Notes: generated by a model not told the origin, from the letters alone. A stretch of 35,474 nucleotides of DNA from Inquilinus limosus (GCF_002195995.1 NZ_NHON01000044.1:14786-50259); one strand, 5' to 3'. Counted from the stretch's first letter, positions 15,085 through 22,572 are shown. Numbers and translations are program-made.

Positions 15085-16104
15085 TCACCCCGCCCGCTCG
15101 CGCGGCGTCACCGGCACCTCCACCACCTTGCGGTCGCGCAGCAGGCGCAGCACCGTGGCGATACCGACCCGTTCGGCCCCGAGCAGCCGGTGCAGCGCGT
15201 CGACGCCGTCGACCGGATGCCCGTCCACCGCCAGGATCACGTCGCCCGTCCGCAGCGCCGCCGCCCCGGCGCCGCCGGGCAGCAGTTCCGCCACCCGCAC
15301 GCCGCCCCGGGCCGGCAGGCCCAGCGCCAGCTGGGTCGGCCGCGGCAGCCGGATGGTCTGGCCGGCGATGCCGAGCGAGGCGCGCCGCACCCGGCCGTGA
15401 CGGATGATCTCCGACGCCACCACCAGGGCGGTGTCGGCGCCGATGGCGAAGCACAGCCCCTGGGCGCCGGCGATCATCGCGGTGTTGATGCCCACCACCC
15501 GGCCCAGCGCGTCGACCAGCGGGCCGCCGCTATTGCCGGGATTCAGCGCCGCGTCGGTCTGCAGCACGCCGTCGATCAGCCGGCCGGACTGGCCGCGCAG
15601 CGACCGGCCGAGGGCGCTGACCACGCCGGCCGTCACCGTCGCCTCGAAGCCCAGCGGGTTGCCGATGGCGACCACCAACTGGCCGACCTGCAGCGCGGCG
15701 GAGGAGCCGAGCGGCGCCCAGCCCGGCACGCTGTCATGCAGGCGCAGCACGGCGAGGTCGGTGTCCGGGTCCTCGCCGACCGGCCAGGCGACGACGCTGC
15801 GGCCGTCGCTGAGCGTGGCGGTGATGCTGGTCGCCCCGTTCACCACATGGCTGTTGGTCAGGACGAAGCCGTCCGGGGTGAAGATGACGCCGGAGCCGCT
15901 GCCGCGCGGCCCGACTGTGCCGTCCGGCCCCTTGCCGAGGACGCGCAGATGCACCACCGCGGGCGCCGCGGCGCGCACGGCGTCGATCACCGTGCGGGAA
16001 TAGGCGTCGAGCGCATCGCCGCCGGCAGGGGCGGCGGTCGGGGTCGAGGATTCGGTCCCCGGCGCCGAGGCGTCGAGGAGGAAGCGGGTTTCGTAGCCGG
16101 GCAT
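15085..16104 (-). CDS. Trypsin-like serine protease (HtrA/S1C type) with PDZ domain
   Basis: 339 residues from the ATG at 16104; the frame is open further upstream but without a plausible start. Catalytic triad H86 (NSHVVNG), D116 (DTDLAVLRL) and S192 (NPGNSGGPL). A single PDZ domain follows (about 240-335: LGIAGQTIRL..GGVRVAELLPG..LRTGDVILAVDG). The N-terminal 30 residues (MPGYETRFLLDASAPGTESS...) contain no signal peptide or membrane segment, unlike periplasmic DegP/DegS. It may therefore be cytoplasmic or have an alternative start. Divergent from the Lrp-type regulator at 16293. Confidence 0.9.
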   Translation of the reverse strand: MPGYETRFLLDASAPGTESSTPTAAPAGGDALDAYSRTVIDAVRAAAPAVVHLRVLGKGPDGTVGPRGSGSGVIFTPDGFVLTNSHVVNGATSITATLSDGRSVVAWPVGEDPDTDLAVLRLHDSVPGWAPLGSSAALQVGQLVVAIGNPLGFEATVTAGVVSALGRSLRGQSGRLIDGVLQTDAALNPGNSGGPLVDALGRVVGINTAMIAGAQGLCFAIGADTALVVASEIIRHGRVRRASLGIAGQTIRLPRPTQLALGLPARGGVRVAELLPGGAGAAALRTGDVILAVDGHPVDGVDALHRLLGAERVGIATVLRLLRDRKVVEVPVTPRERAG

Positions 16105-16251
16105 GGCAGGACCTTGGGAGCGGAGGGGACGGCGCCGGACCGGCGCGTCCCGTTTCCGTTCATGTGGGCATGCCGAAGAGAGAACCCAAGGGGAACATCG
16201 ACGGCCCGTCCGCCGGGCTGACGGAGGCACCGGCCGGGCGTATGGTCCGCC

Positions 16252-16268
16252 ATGCGCGATTCGCGCAT
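16252..16268. promoter_or_regulatory. Palindrome upstream of the Lrp-type gene, candidate operator
   Basis: ATGCGCGA-T-TCGCGCAT, a perfect 8-bp inverted repeat with one central base, 24 bases before the start codon of the regulator at 16293 and within the divergent region shared with the protease gene. Lrp/AsnC proteins usually regulate themselves from such sites. The rest of the 188-base region (16105-16292) shows no clear -35/-10. Confidence 0.45.
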
Positions 16269-16292
16269 CGATCACGGCGAGGATGCCCGGAG

Positions 16293-16772
16293 ATGGCGAC
16301 GGAGACGCTGGATGGCTTCGACTGGCGGATCCTCGCGGCCCTGCAGGACGATGCCCGGATGAGCAACATCGCCCTGGCCGAACGGGTCCTGCTGTCGCCG
16401 TCGCAATGCGCCCGGCGGCTGCAGCGGCTGGAGGAGGCCGGGGTGATCCGCGGCTATGCCGCCCTGCTGGACCCCGACCGCATCGGCCTGTCGGTGGCCG
16501 CCTACATCTCGATCACCCTGGAGAAGCACGGCGCCTTCACGGCGGAGGCGTTCCGCGAGGCGGTGCAGCGCCACCCCGAGATCGTCGAATGCTGCGCCGT
16601 CACCGGCGACGCCGACTACGAGCTGCGGGTGGTCGCGCCGGACCTGAAGGACCTGTCGCGCTTCATCATGGACAGCCTGATGCGGGTCGACGGCGTCTCC
16701 GCCATCCGCTCGCGCATCGTGCTCGACACCATCAAGGACAGCCGCCGCCTGCCGCTGCCCCCGGCGCCCTGA
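16293..16772 (+). CDS. Lrp/AsnC-family transcriptional regulator
   Basis: 159 residues. N-terminal winged HTH: LDGFDWRILAALQDDARMSN, ALAERVLLSPSQCARRLQRLEEAGVI, RGYAALLDPDRIG, the standard Lrp order. The C-terminal RAM ligand-binding domain shows VECCAVTGDADYELRVVAPDL, read in parts, and the GVSAIRSRIVLDTIKDS end strand. Such proteins sense amino acids and form octamers. The ATG at 16293 matches family N-termini; an upstream frame start at 16164 adds 43 non-homologous residues. The neighbouring divergent protease could be a target. Confidence 0.92.
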   Translation: MATETLDGFDWRILAALQDDARMSNIALAERVLLSPSQCARRLQRLEEAGVIRGYAALLDPDRIGLSVAAYISITLEKHGAFTAEAFREAVQRHPEIVECCAVTGDADYELRVVAPDLKDLSRFIMDSLMRVDGVSAIRSRIVLDTIKDSRRLPLPPAP

Positions 16773-16827
16773 CCGCGCCGCATTCGCCGCCCCATCCTGC
16801 GATCTTCCGAATCAGACGAGACCGACC

Positions 16828-17460
16828 ATGAGCTTGCGCCTGCTGCTGGCCGCCCTCCTCGCCCTCGGCGCCGCCGGACCGGCCGCGGCGGCGGAGCCGG
16901 CGAAGCACCGCTTCACCGAGCTGGCGCCGATCCCGCTGAAGCCGGGGCCGAACACGATCGAGCGCTTCGCGCCGGACGGGCGCAGCGCCATCGTCACCCT
17001 GGGCTGGCGCGAGAACGGCAACGCCCATGGCTACGACCTGTACCTGGTGCTGATGGCGGGCAACGGCGGCATGCCGGAGGTGGTGGGCTTCGACACCCTG
17101 ACCAAGGACGGCGGCGGGTTCGAGGACACCATCCGGGACGACCCGCACACCGGCGAGGACGTGGTGCGCAGCGTGCGCTTCGTCCGCGGCAAGATCGACG
17201 GCCAGCCCGGCACCTTCGTCTTCGTCGCCCAGCGGGGCTTCGACCCGGAGGAGGGCATCCCCGGCCCCAGCCTCGTCGACTACACTGTCTACCGCCTGGT
17301 GCCGGGCGAGGATGTCGGCACCACCAGCGACATGTTCCAGCCGGTCGAGACGGCGCGGTCCGCCACCAGGTTCTGCCATGCCGAGAAGGCGCTGCTGCAG
17401 CAGTACGGCCTGCCGCTGACCCGGAGCTATGCCGGGCCGGACACGGCCGACGGCTGCTGA
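16828..17460 (+). CDS. Exported protein of unknown function
   Basis: 210 residues. Signal peptide MSLRLLLAALLALGAAGPAAAA with an AxA cleavage site near residue 22, so periplasmic or secreted. The mature part looks like a single beta-rich domain (SAIVTLGWRENGNAHGYDLYLVLM, VVRSVRFVRGKIDGQPGTFVFVAQRG). The C-terminus has a pair of cysteines (FCHAEKALLQQYGL ... GC at the end) that could form a disulfide. I do not recognise the family. It lies 55 bases after the Lrp-type gene and 94 before the cyclophilin, so co-transcription is possible. Confidence 0.75.
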   Translation: MSLRLLLAALLALGAAGPAAAAEPAKHRFTELAPIPLKPGPNTIERFAPDGRSAIVTLGWRENGNAHGYDLYLVLMAGNGGMPEVVGFDTLTKDGGGFEDTIRDDPHTGEDVVRSVRFVRGKIDGQPGTFVFVAQRGFDPEEGIPGPSLVDYTVYRLVPGEDVGTTSDMFQPVETARSATRFCHAEKALLQQYGLPLTRSYAGPDTADGC

Positions 17461-17554
17461 TCGCGCGGGGCCGCATGCCGCACCGGGTTGCTCTCGGGCC
17501 CGACCCGTGCTTGTGTCTCGCCACTTCTTGCGACCCGTCTGGAGCGCCCAGCGC

Positions 17555-18085
17555 ATGACGCGTTTCTTCCAACTTCTCGGGAGTCTTCTCCTCGCCATGG
17601 CCATCACCCAGGGGGCTTCGGCCCGCGATCTCGAAAACACGCTCTATCTCGACCTGACCTATGGCCGGGTGGTGATCGAGCTGCGCCCCGACCTGGCACC
17701 GAAGCATGTCGCCCGGATCAAGGAGCTGGTGCGGCAGGGCTTCTACAACGGCGTCAAGTTCCACCGCGTGATCGAGGGCTTCATGGCCCAGACCGGCGAC
17801 CCGACCGGCACCGGCATGGGCGGCTCCGGCCAGAAGATCGACGCCGAGTTCACCCAGACGCCGTTCAAGCGCGGCACCGTCGGCATGGCCCGGGCGCAGA
17901 GCCCGAACAGCGCCGACAGCCAGTTCTTCATCATGTTCGCCAATGGCGACTTCCTGAACGGCCAGTACACGGTGTGGGGCCAGGTGGTCGAGGGCATGGA
18001 GTTCGTCGACAAGATCAAGCGCGGCGAGCCGCCGGCCAACCCGGACACCATCGTCAAGCTGCAGGTCGCGGCCGACGCCCAGTAA
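17555..18085 (+). CDS. Exported cyclophilin-type peptidyl-prolyl isomerase
   Basis: 176 residues from the ATG at 17555 (GGAG upstream); the frame is open from 17429 without a good start. Signal peptide MTRFFQLLGSLLLAMAITQGASA. The cyclophilin core follows: VIELRPDLAPKHVARIKELV, FYNGVKFHRVIEGFMAQTGDP (catalytic Arg in FHRV), GTVGMARAQSPNSADSQFFI and TVWGQVVEGMEFVDKI, all in canonical order. It acts in the periplasm on folding proteins. A bidirectional terminator follows at 18107-18141. Confidence 0.95.
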   Translation: MTRFFQLLGSLLLAMAITQGASARDLENTLYLDLTYGRVVIELRPDLAPKHVARIKELVRQGFYNGVKFHRVIEGFMAQTGDPTGTGMGGSGQKIDAEFTQTPFKRGTVGMARAQSPNSADSQFFIMFANGDFLNGQYTVWGQVVEGMEFVDKIKRGEPPANPDTIVKLQVAADAQ

Positions 18086-18106
18086 GGCACGGCCCCGGAT
18101 CGATCG

Positions 18107-18141
18107 ACGCGAAGCCCGGCCTTTCGGCCGGGCTTCTGCGT
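18107..18141. terminator. Bidirectional terminator between convergent genes
   Basis: Perfect 11-bp stem GAAGCCCGGCC (18111-18121) / GGCCGGGCTTC (18126-18136) with loop TTTC, extended by ACGC/GCGT with one bulge, followed by TTT. It lies between the cyclophilin stop (18085) and the minus-strand stop at 18143. Confidence 0.8.
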
Positions 18142-18142
18142 T

Positions 18143-18847
18143 TCAGCGGAAGCGGAAGGCGATCAGCGGCATCTTGTAGGTCTCGCGCACCTCGGAGATC
18201 GGCTTGCCGTCCTGGCGCAGCACGATGGCGCGGTTCTCGAACAGCGAGGCCGAGGGGTCATAGGCCGGGGCCGGCGCCGCGGCGGCCCAGCCGGCAAGGT
18301 CTGCGGCCGGCATCCGCTCCCACCCCTCCGGCAGCGCCTGCCACAACACGGTCGAGGACAGGGTGCGGCGCGACGGGCCGAGCGGCCGGATGGCGCGGCC
18401 GAAGGGCGTGTCGGTCCCGGTCAGCGTCGCGTTGATCTCCGGCGTCAGGCGGTTCGGCAGGTACCAGTTGTCGGCCTCGGACAGCACCTGGTCGCCGCAG
18501 ACCAGTTGGACCCGGCGATACACCACCGGCTCGGCCGAATCGGTGATCTCCAGCTCCTGCCGCTGCTGGTCGGTCAGCTTCACCTCGCCGGGCACGCGCT
18601 TGGCTACGATCTTGGCGGTCGGCGCCAGGCCGTAGCGGCCACACCAGTCTTCCAGGAACAGGGTGGCGCTGTCGGTGGCGCCGAGCCCGGCGCGCAGCGA
18701 CTGCACCAGGGCGGTCAGTGCCAGCCGGTCGGACAGGCCGGCGGCGCCGGCCACCTGGCCGGCCGCGACCTCGGCCCGGACGAGGGCCAGCGGCGCGGTC
18801 AGCGCCAGGGCGGCAGCGGCGGCGACGATCGGCAGGCGGCGCAGCAT
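18143..18847 (-). CDS. Exported protein resembling chorismate lyase (UbiC fold)
   Basis: 234 residues from the ATG at 18847 (GAGGA upstream). An ATG four codons earlier sits directly on GGAGG, so it is less likely. Signal peptide MLRRLPIVAAAAALALTAPLALVRA. The mature part follows the UbiC order known from E. coli: a YRRVQLVCGDQ segment (like WLREILLCADGE), a WYLPNRLTPEINATL segment, TDTPFGRAI (like KTPLGRYL), then LFENRAIVLRQDGKPISEVRETY at the end, read in parts. Arg111/112 and Glu219/222 may match the UbiC active-site Arg and Glu. True UbiC is cytoplasmic, so an exported relative is unusual and its substrate is unknown. The alignment is by eye. Confidence 0.6.
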   Translation of the reverse strand: MLRRLPIVAAAAALALTAPLALVRAEVAAGQVAGAAGLSDRLALTALVQSLRAGLGATDSATLFLEDWCGRYGLAPTAKIVAKRVPGEVKLTDQQRQELEITDSAEPVVYRRVQLVCGDQVLSEADNWYLPNRLTPEINATLTGTDTPFGRAIRPLGPSRRTLSSTVLWQALPEGWERMPAADLAGWAAAAPAPAYDPSASLFENRAIVLRQDGKPISEVRETYKMPLIAFRFR

Positions 18848-18941
18848 CGGGTTCCTCATCCTCCGGACCGGCCGGGCTTGGCGGGCGCAGGATGGCTGCA
18901 TAGCCGCCGGAAGGCGCCACGGCAATCCGCCGCAGGCCGCC

Positions 18942-19970
18942 TCACGCCGCCGCCTGGTGCTCGCAGCGGTTCACCTCGACCGTCACATGCGACAGGCCGG
19001 GCAGGCCGCCGAGCCGGGCCTTGTACTGCGCCGGCGGCAGCGGCCGGTCGCTGACCAGCGACACGATCGCCGCGGCATGCCCCGGCCCGACGCGCCAGAG
19101 ATGCAGGTCGGCGATGCGGTCCCCTCCGGTCTCGATCCGGCCGCGGATCGATTCGGCCAGGCCCGGATCCGGCACGGTGTCGAGCAGCACCGCCCCCGAA
19201 TCGCGCAGCAGGCCCCAGGACCAGCGCGCGATCATGATGCCGCCGACGATGCCCATGACCGCATCCATCCAGGCCCAGCCGTAGAAGCGGCCGGCGAGCA
19301 GGCCGAGGATGGCGCCGACCGAGGTCACGGCATCGGCCAGCACGTGGAAATAGGCCGCGCGCAGATTGTGGTCACGGTCGTGATGGCCATGGGCGTGGTG
19401 CCCATCAGCGTGATGATCGTCGTCCTGGTGATGCCCATGGTGGTCATCGTGATCGTGGCCGTGCCCATGGTCGTGTCCGTGACCGTGCCCGTGATGATGG
19501 CCGTGGTGATGGCCGCCGTCATGCAGCAGCCAGGCGCTGGCGATGTTGACGCCGAGGCCCACGACCGCGATGACGATGGCCTCGTCATAGGCGATGGCGA
19601 CCGGGTTCAGCAGGCGCAGCACCGATTCCCAGCCGATGCCGACCGACACCACCGCCAGCACCAGGGCGCTGGCGAAGCCGGCGAGGTCGCCGAGCTTGCC
19701 GGTGCCGAAGGCGAAGCGCGGATCGCGCGCGTGGCGGCGGGCATAGCCATAGGCCAGCGCGGCGACGCCGAGCGCCCCGGCATGGGTGGCCATGTGCAGC
19801 CCGTCGGCCAGGAGTGCCATCGAGCCGAAGGCGAGGCCGCCCAGGATCTCGGCCACCATCATCGCCGCGGTCAGCGCCACCACCCAGCGGGTGCGGCGCT
19901 CGTTGCGGTCGTGGTCGGCGCCGAGGAACAGGTGGTCGTGCCGCCAGGCGTCGAGGGAATGGCTGTGCAT
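18942..19970 (-). CDS. dmeF: CDF-family Co(II)/Ni(II) efflux transporter DmeF
   Basis: 342 residues, six membrane helices. The start ATG at 19970 follows GAGAGGCG. Metal-site motifs: ADGLHMATH in TM2 (D56, H59, H63), which is the DmeF pattern, and H209-x3-D213 in TM5. Between TM4 and TM5 (about 151-201) is a very His/Asp-rich cytoplasmic loop (repeated HGHGHDHGH-type runs), typical for Co/Ni CDF exporters. The C-terminal cytoplasmic domain ends with HVTVEVNRCEHQ. It is the last gene of the dmeR - 61-residue protein - dmeF operon. It exports cobalt/nickel in exchange for protons. Confidence 0.93.
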   Translation of the reverse strand: MHSHSLDAWRHDHLFLGADHDRNERRTRWVVALTAAMMVAEILGGLAFGSMALLADGLHMATHAGALGVAALAYGYARRHARDPRFAFGTGKLGDLAGFASALVLAVVSVGIGWESVLRLLNPVAIAYDEAIVIAVVGLGVNIASAWLLHDGGHHHGHHHGHGHGHDHGHGHDHDDHHGHHQDDDHHADGHHAHGHHDRDHNLRAAYFHVLADAVTSVGAILGLLAGRFYGWAWMDAVMGIVGGIMIARWSWGLLRDSGAVLLDTVPDPGLAESIRGRIETGGDRIADLHLWRVGPGHAAAIVSLVSDRPLPPAQYKARLGGLPGLSHVTVEVNRCEHQAAA

Positions 19971-19984
19971 CGCCGCCTCTCGGT

Positions 19985-20170
19985 TCAGTGGAGCAGGAGC
20001 TGGGCCGGATGGCCGGTCCAGTCGCAGACCTCGCGCGTGGCCATGGCGACCGGCACCTCCGGATGGTTGTGGCGGTACAGGGTCAGCGCGGCCTCGAAGG
20101 CCCATTCCGGCGGTTCGGCCCGGGCGCAGAGCTCGCGGTAGACCCGTTCGACGGCGACGCGGCAGCACAT
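19985..20170 (-). CDS. 61-residue Cys/His-rich protein in the dmeRF operon
   Basis: Start ATG at 20170, 13 bases after the dmeR stop, with TGAGG overlapping that stop as the ribosome site; it ends 14 bases before dmeF. It has four cysteines (2, 3, 15, 49) and histidines at 34, 36, 54 and 61, giving an unusually high metal-ligand content: MCC at the N-terminus, YRHNHPE in the middle, VCDWTGH and a terminal LLLH. I do not recognise a family. Position between regulator and exporter suggests a role in cobalt/nickel handling, for example delivery to DmeF; this is inference. Confidence 0.7.
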   Translation of the reverse strand: MCCRVAVERVYRELCARAEPPEWAFEAALTLYRHNHPEVPVAMATREVCDWTGHPAQLLLH

Positions 20171-20183
20171 GGCGTTGATGGCC

Positions 20184-20447
20184 TCACAGATACTTGGTGA
20201 TCTCGCGCAGCGAGGCGAGCCGGGCGTCACGGCCCTCGGCCCCGTTCGCCAGATGCGCGACGCAATGGTCGACATGGTCGAGGATCAGCATGGTCTTCGC
20301 CTTCTCCACCGCCTTGACGACGGCCTGGAGCTGCTGGGCGATGGCGAGCCCGTCCTCGCCGGCCTCGACCATGCGCAGCGTGGCGGCGAGATGCCCCTGC
20401 GCCCGCTTCAGCCGGCCTAGGATCTCGGGATTGTTGGCGTGGCTCAT
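20184..20447 (-). CDS. dmeR: RcnR/CsoR-family metal-responsive repressor (DmeR-like)
   Basis: 87 residues, all-helical, no classic HTH. The order GRLKRAQGHLAATLRMVEAGED, AIAQQLQAVVKAVEKAKTMLILDHVDHC, LREITKYL matches the family; read in parts. Compared with E. coli RcnR (ligands His3, Cys35, His60, His64) this protein keeps His3 and has His58 at the His60 place. It has Gly33 where the conserved Cys should be, and Cys62 at the His64 place. His61 and His65 are extra candidates. It controls its own operon through the palindrome at 20456-20478, directly upstream. Confidence 0.88.
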   Translation of the reverse strand: MSHANNPEILGRLKRAQGHLAATLRMVEAGEDGLAIAQQLQAVVKAVEKAKTMLILDHVDHCVAHLANGAEGRDARLASLREITKYL

Positions 20448-20455
20448 GAAGATAA

Positions 20456-20478
20456 CCTATCCCCCTGGAGGGGATAGG
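20456..20478. promoter_or_regulatory. DmeR/RcnR-type operator
   Basis: CCTATCCCC-CTGGA-GGGGATAGG, a perfect 9-bp inverted repeat with a five-base centre, ending nine bases before the dmeR ATG. A central G/C tract flanked by AT-containing arms is the known layout of CsoR/RcnR-class operators. This position would block transcription or the start of the dmeR message. Confidence 0.75.
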
Positions 20479-20534
20479 GCAAGGGGCGCACGGTCGCAGG
20501 GATTGGCCGAGGACATATATGGATATCTCTTAGA

Positions 20535-20667
20535 TTGCCTCTCCCGCCTGGCGGGAGAGGTCGGGCTCGCATAGCGAGACCGGGTGAGGGCGGGTCCCGG
20601 CCTCGACAAAATCCCCTCACCCGGAGGCGCAAGCGCCTCCGACCTCTCCCGTAAACGGGAGAGGCAA
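20535..20667. repeat. Palindromic intergenic repeat, type A
   Basis: TTGCCTCTCCCG (20535-20546) pairs with CGGGAGAGGCAA (20656-20667). Inside are CTCTCCCGCC..GGCGGGAGAG, CGGGCTCGC..GCGAGACCG and GGAGGCGC..GCGCCTCC hairpins, plus GGGTGAGGG / CCCTCACCC. Similar CCTCTCCCG..GGTGAGGG elements are common between genes of many alphaproteobacteria. Lies in the 377-base gap 20448-20824 with element B1; nothing else was seen there apart from the dmeR operator. Confidence 0.8.
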
Positions 20668-20702
20668 AGGGAGCGGTTCTCGACACTGATTCTCCCACCC
20701 AC

Positions 20703-20806
20703 ACCGTCATTGCGACCCCGGCCCTGAGCCGGGGGAAGCAATCCATGCATTTGCTCATGCGGGACGATGGATTGCTTCGTCGGCTTCGCCTCCTCGCAAT
20801 GACGGT
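20703..20806. repeat. Palindromic intergenic repeat, type B, copy 1
   Basis: ACCGTCATTGCGA (20703-20715) pairs with TCGCAATGACGGT (20794-20806), and GAAGCAATCCA (20735-20745) with TGGATTGCTTC (20768-20778). The same family occurs at 32217-32309 and, shortened, at 21547-21580. Confidence 0.85.
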
Positions 20807-20824
20807 GAGGATGTGCCGGGACGG

Positions 20825-21475
20825 TTAGCTGCTGTCCGGCTTCGACGGCGGCGGCACGGGCCGGCCCGTGCCGGGATCGTCCGGTGCCGATGCACGATCC
20901 TCAGCCGGTTCCCGATCGGCAGCTTCGGCGGGCTTCGCCTGCGGGGCGTCCACCGCCTCGACCTCGCCGCAGCCCTGCGGCAGCGGGATCGAGGGCGGCG
21001 GGCGGCCGATCTTGCGGCACACCGCCTGCACGAACGCCTCCTCCGACAGGCTGTCGAGCTGCGCGTCCAGGATCTCGTCCTCGACCAGCCGCTTCCACAG
21101 CACCGACCGCAGATAGTCGCCATCGCCATCGGCGGGCGTCGCGATCGCCTTGACGACGCTGTCGACGGCCTGCTCCCGTTTCTGCCGGCGGCGCTGCTGC
21201 TCGCCCGAGGCCTCGCGCCCGTCCCGGCGCATCAGGTATTCGGTGCGGATCCGCTCGGCCAGCGCCACCGACAGCCGCAGCGACCGCGACAGCCGCGACT
21301 GGATCAGCCCGAACTCGACCGACGAATCCCTGTCCGCCGTCTCCTGCTGCCGCTCGGTCATCCGCTTGCTGCGCATGTCGATCTCGGCCGCCTCGCGCAC
21401 CATGTGCAGCGCCCAGCCGGTCCACAGCATGTCGGGATCGGTCGGCTTGATCGGTTCGGATGGCGCCTCATTCAT
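20825..21475 (-). CDS. Protein of unknown function
   Basis: About 216 residues from the ATG at 21475; an ATG at 21487 is also possible and neither has a strong ribosome site. The N-terminal two thirds are charged and helical (GWALHMVREAAEIDMRSKRM, SSVEFGLIQSRLSRSLRLSVALAERI, REASGEQQRRRQKREQAV). A compact VLWKRLVEDEILDAQLDSLSEEAFVQAVCRKIGR segment, read in parts, follows. The last 50 residues are Pro/Glu/Asp-rich and probably disordered. No signal peptide or membrane helix, so cytoplasmic. I do not recognise the family. It stands alone between two palindromic repeats. Confidence 0.7.
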   Translation of the reverse strand: MNEAPSEPIKPTDPDMLWTGWALHMVREAAEIDMRSKRMTERQQETADRDSSVEFGLIQSRLSRSLRLSVALAERIRTEYLMRRDGREASGEQQRRRQKREQAVDSVVKAIATPADGDGDYLRSVLWKRLVEDEILDAQLDSLSEEAFVQAVCRKIGRPPPSIPLPQGCGEVEAVDAPQAKPAEAADREPAEDRASAPDDPGTGRPVPPPSKPDSS

Positions 21476-21546
21476 GGAACATATCATGAACGAGAATCAG
21501 GATAGCCGCAATGAACATTGTGTTTATTGCGATCGCACGGCCCTTC

Positions 21547-21592
21547 GCCGTCATTGCGCGGAGGCGAAGCAATGACGGCGTTGAGCGCTCAA
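21547..21592. repeat. Shortened type B palindromic repeat (copy 3) plus adjoining palindrome
   Basis: CGCCGTCATTGC (21547-21558) pairs with GCAATGACGGCG (21569-21580) across a ten-base loop, so the middle part of the full-length type B element is missing. It is followed directly by the perfect 12-base palindrome TTGAGCGCTCAA (21581-21592). It lies between the dioxygenase stop and the unknown gene. Confidence 0.7.
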
Positions 21593-21622
21593 AAGAGACT
21601 CGCTTCCTCGGAGACAGACGGC

Positions 21623-22537
21623 TCAGGCCGCTGCCGCCTCCGGCTGCCGCGCCGCCTTGACCCGCGTCACGCTGCGGCGGCCATCGATGGCGGCCGGGAT
21701 GTCGCCGGCGATGGTGGCGCGGCGCACCACCCGCCGCCGGTCGCCATAGTCGTTGACCGCGTAATGCTGGGTGGCGCGGTTGTCCCAGATCGCCACATCG
21801 CCGGCCCGCCACTGCCAGCGCACCGTGTTCTCCGGCCGCGTCACATAGGCCTGCAGCGTGGCGAAGAGTTGCGCCGATTCATTGGCCGACAGGCCGAGAA
21901 AGCGCCGCACGAAATGGCCCAGCACCAGCGTGCGCTCGCCGGTGACCGGATGCACCCGCACCACCGGGTGCTCGGTCTCGTAGACGGTCGAGGCGAAGAC
22001 CTCGCGGTGGTAGCGCAGCCGCTCCGCCGTCGCCTCCGGATGCGACGCGGCGTAGTCGTAATCGTTGCTGTGCAGGGCCCAGAGCTGGTCGGCCAGGCCG
22101 CGCAGCGGCGCCGGCAGGTCGAGATAGGCGGTGGCGGTGTTGGCCCAGATGGTGTCGCCGCCGAACTCCGGCACCGTCACCGCCCGCAGGATCGAGGCCT
22201 GGGGGTAGGCGTCGACGAAGGTGACGTCGGTGTGCCAGGAGTTGGCGCGCTGGCCGCGGGCGGAATCGAGCTCGAGCAGGAAATCGGCACCCGTCGCCAC
22301 CGGCTGGGTCGGATGCGCCACCGGGTCGCCCAGCGACCGGGCGAACGCCTCCTGCCCGGCATCGTCCAGGTCCTGGCCGCGCAGGAAGATCACCTTGTGC
22401 CGGTGCAGCGCAGCGCGGAGACCGTCCAGGGTTTCGGCACCAAGGTCGCCGGAGAGGCGGAGGCCGCGGATCTCGGCGCCGATGCGGCCGGCGACCGGGC
22501 GCAGGTCGAGGCCGGCATCCGGATGAAGGTCGCCCAT
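21623..22537 (-). CDS. TauD/TfdA-family 2-oxoglutarate-dependent dioxygenase
   Basis: 304 residues from the ATG at 22537, which has AGGAG eight bases upstream; a GTG start seven codons earlier is less likely. Fe(II) ligands H102 and D104 (SWHTDVTF) and H258 (ATQHYAVNDYG); the 2-oxoglutarate-binding Arg is in RRRVVRR (about 269-272). The N-terminus RHKVIFLRGQDL and the GGDTIWANT segment are typical. Family members hydroxylate taurine, alkyl sulfates, chlorophenoxyacetates and related compounds to release sulfur or chlorinated groups. No transporter or sulfonate gene is adjacent, so the substrate is open. The gene is alone, with an AT-rich promoter region upstream. Confidence 0.92.
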   Translation of the reverse strand: MGDLHPDAGLDLRPVAGRIGAEIRGLRLSGDLGAETLDGLRAALHRHKVIFLRGQDLDDAGQEAFARSLGDPVAHPTQPVATGADFLLELDSARGQRANSWHTDVTFVDAYPQASILRAVTVPEFGGDTIWANTATAYLDLPAPLRGLADQLWALHSNDYDYAASHPEATAERLRYHREVFASTVYETEHPVVRVHPVTGERTLVLGHFVRRFLGLSANESAQLFATLQAYVTRPENTVRWQWRAGDVAIWDNRATQHYAVNDYGDRRRVVRRATIAGDIPAAIDGRRSVTRVKAARQPEAAAA

Positions 22538-22572
22538 GCTGTGCTCCTGTCCATTCACATCGCGGCGTCGGC

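Noticed and set aside
19380-19510. Low-complexity CATGG/GTGATG-rich tract considered as a DNA repeat
   Set aside because: It is the coding sequence of the His/Asp-rich loop of dmeF.
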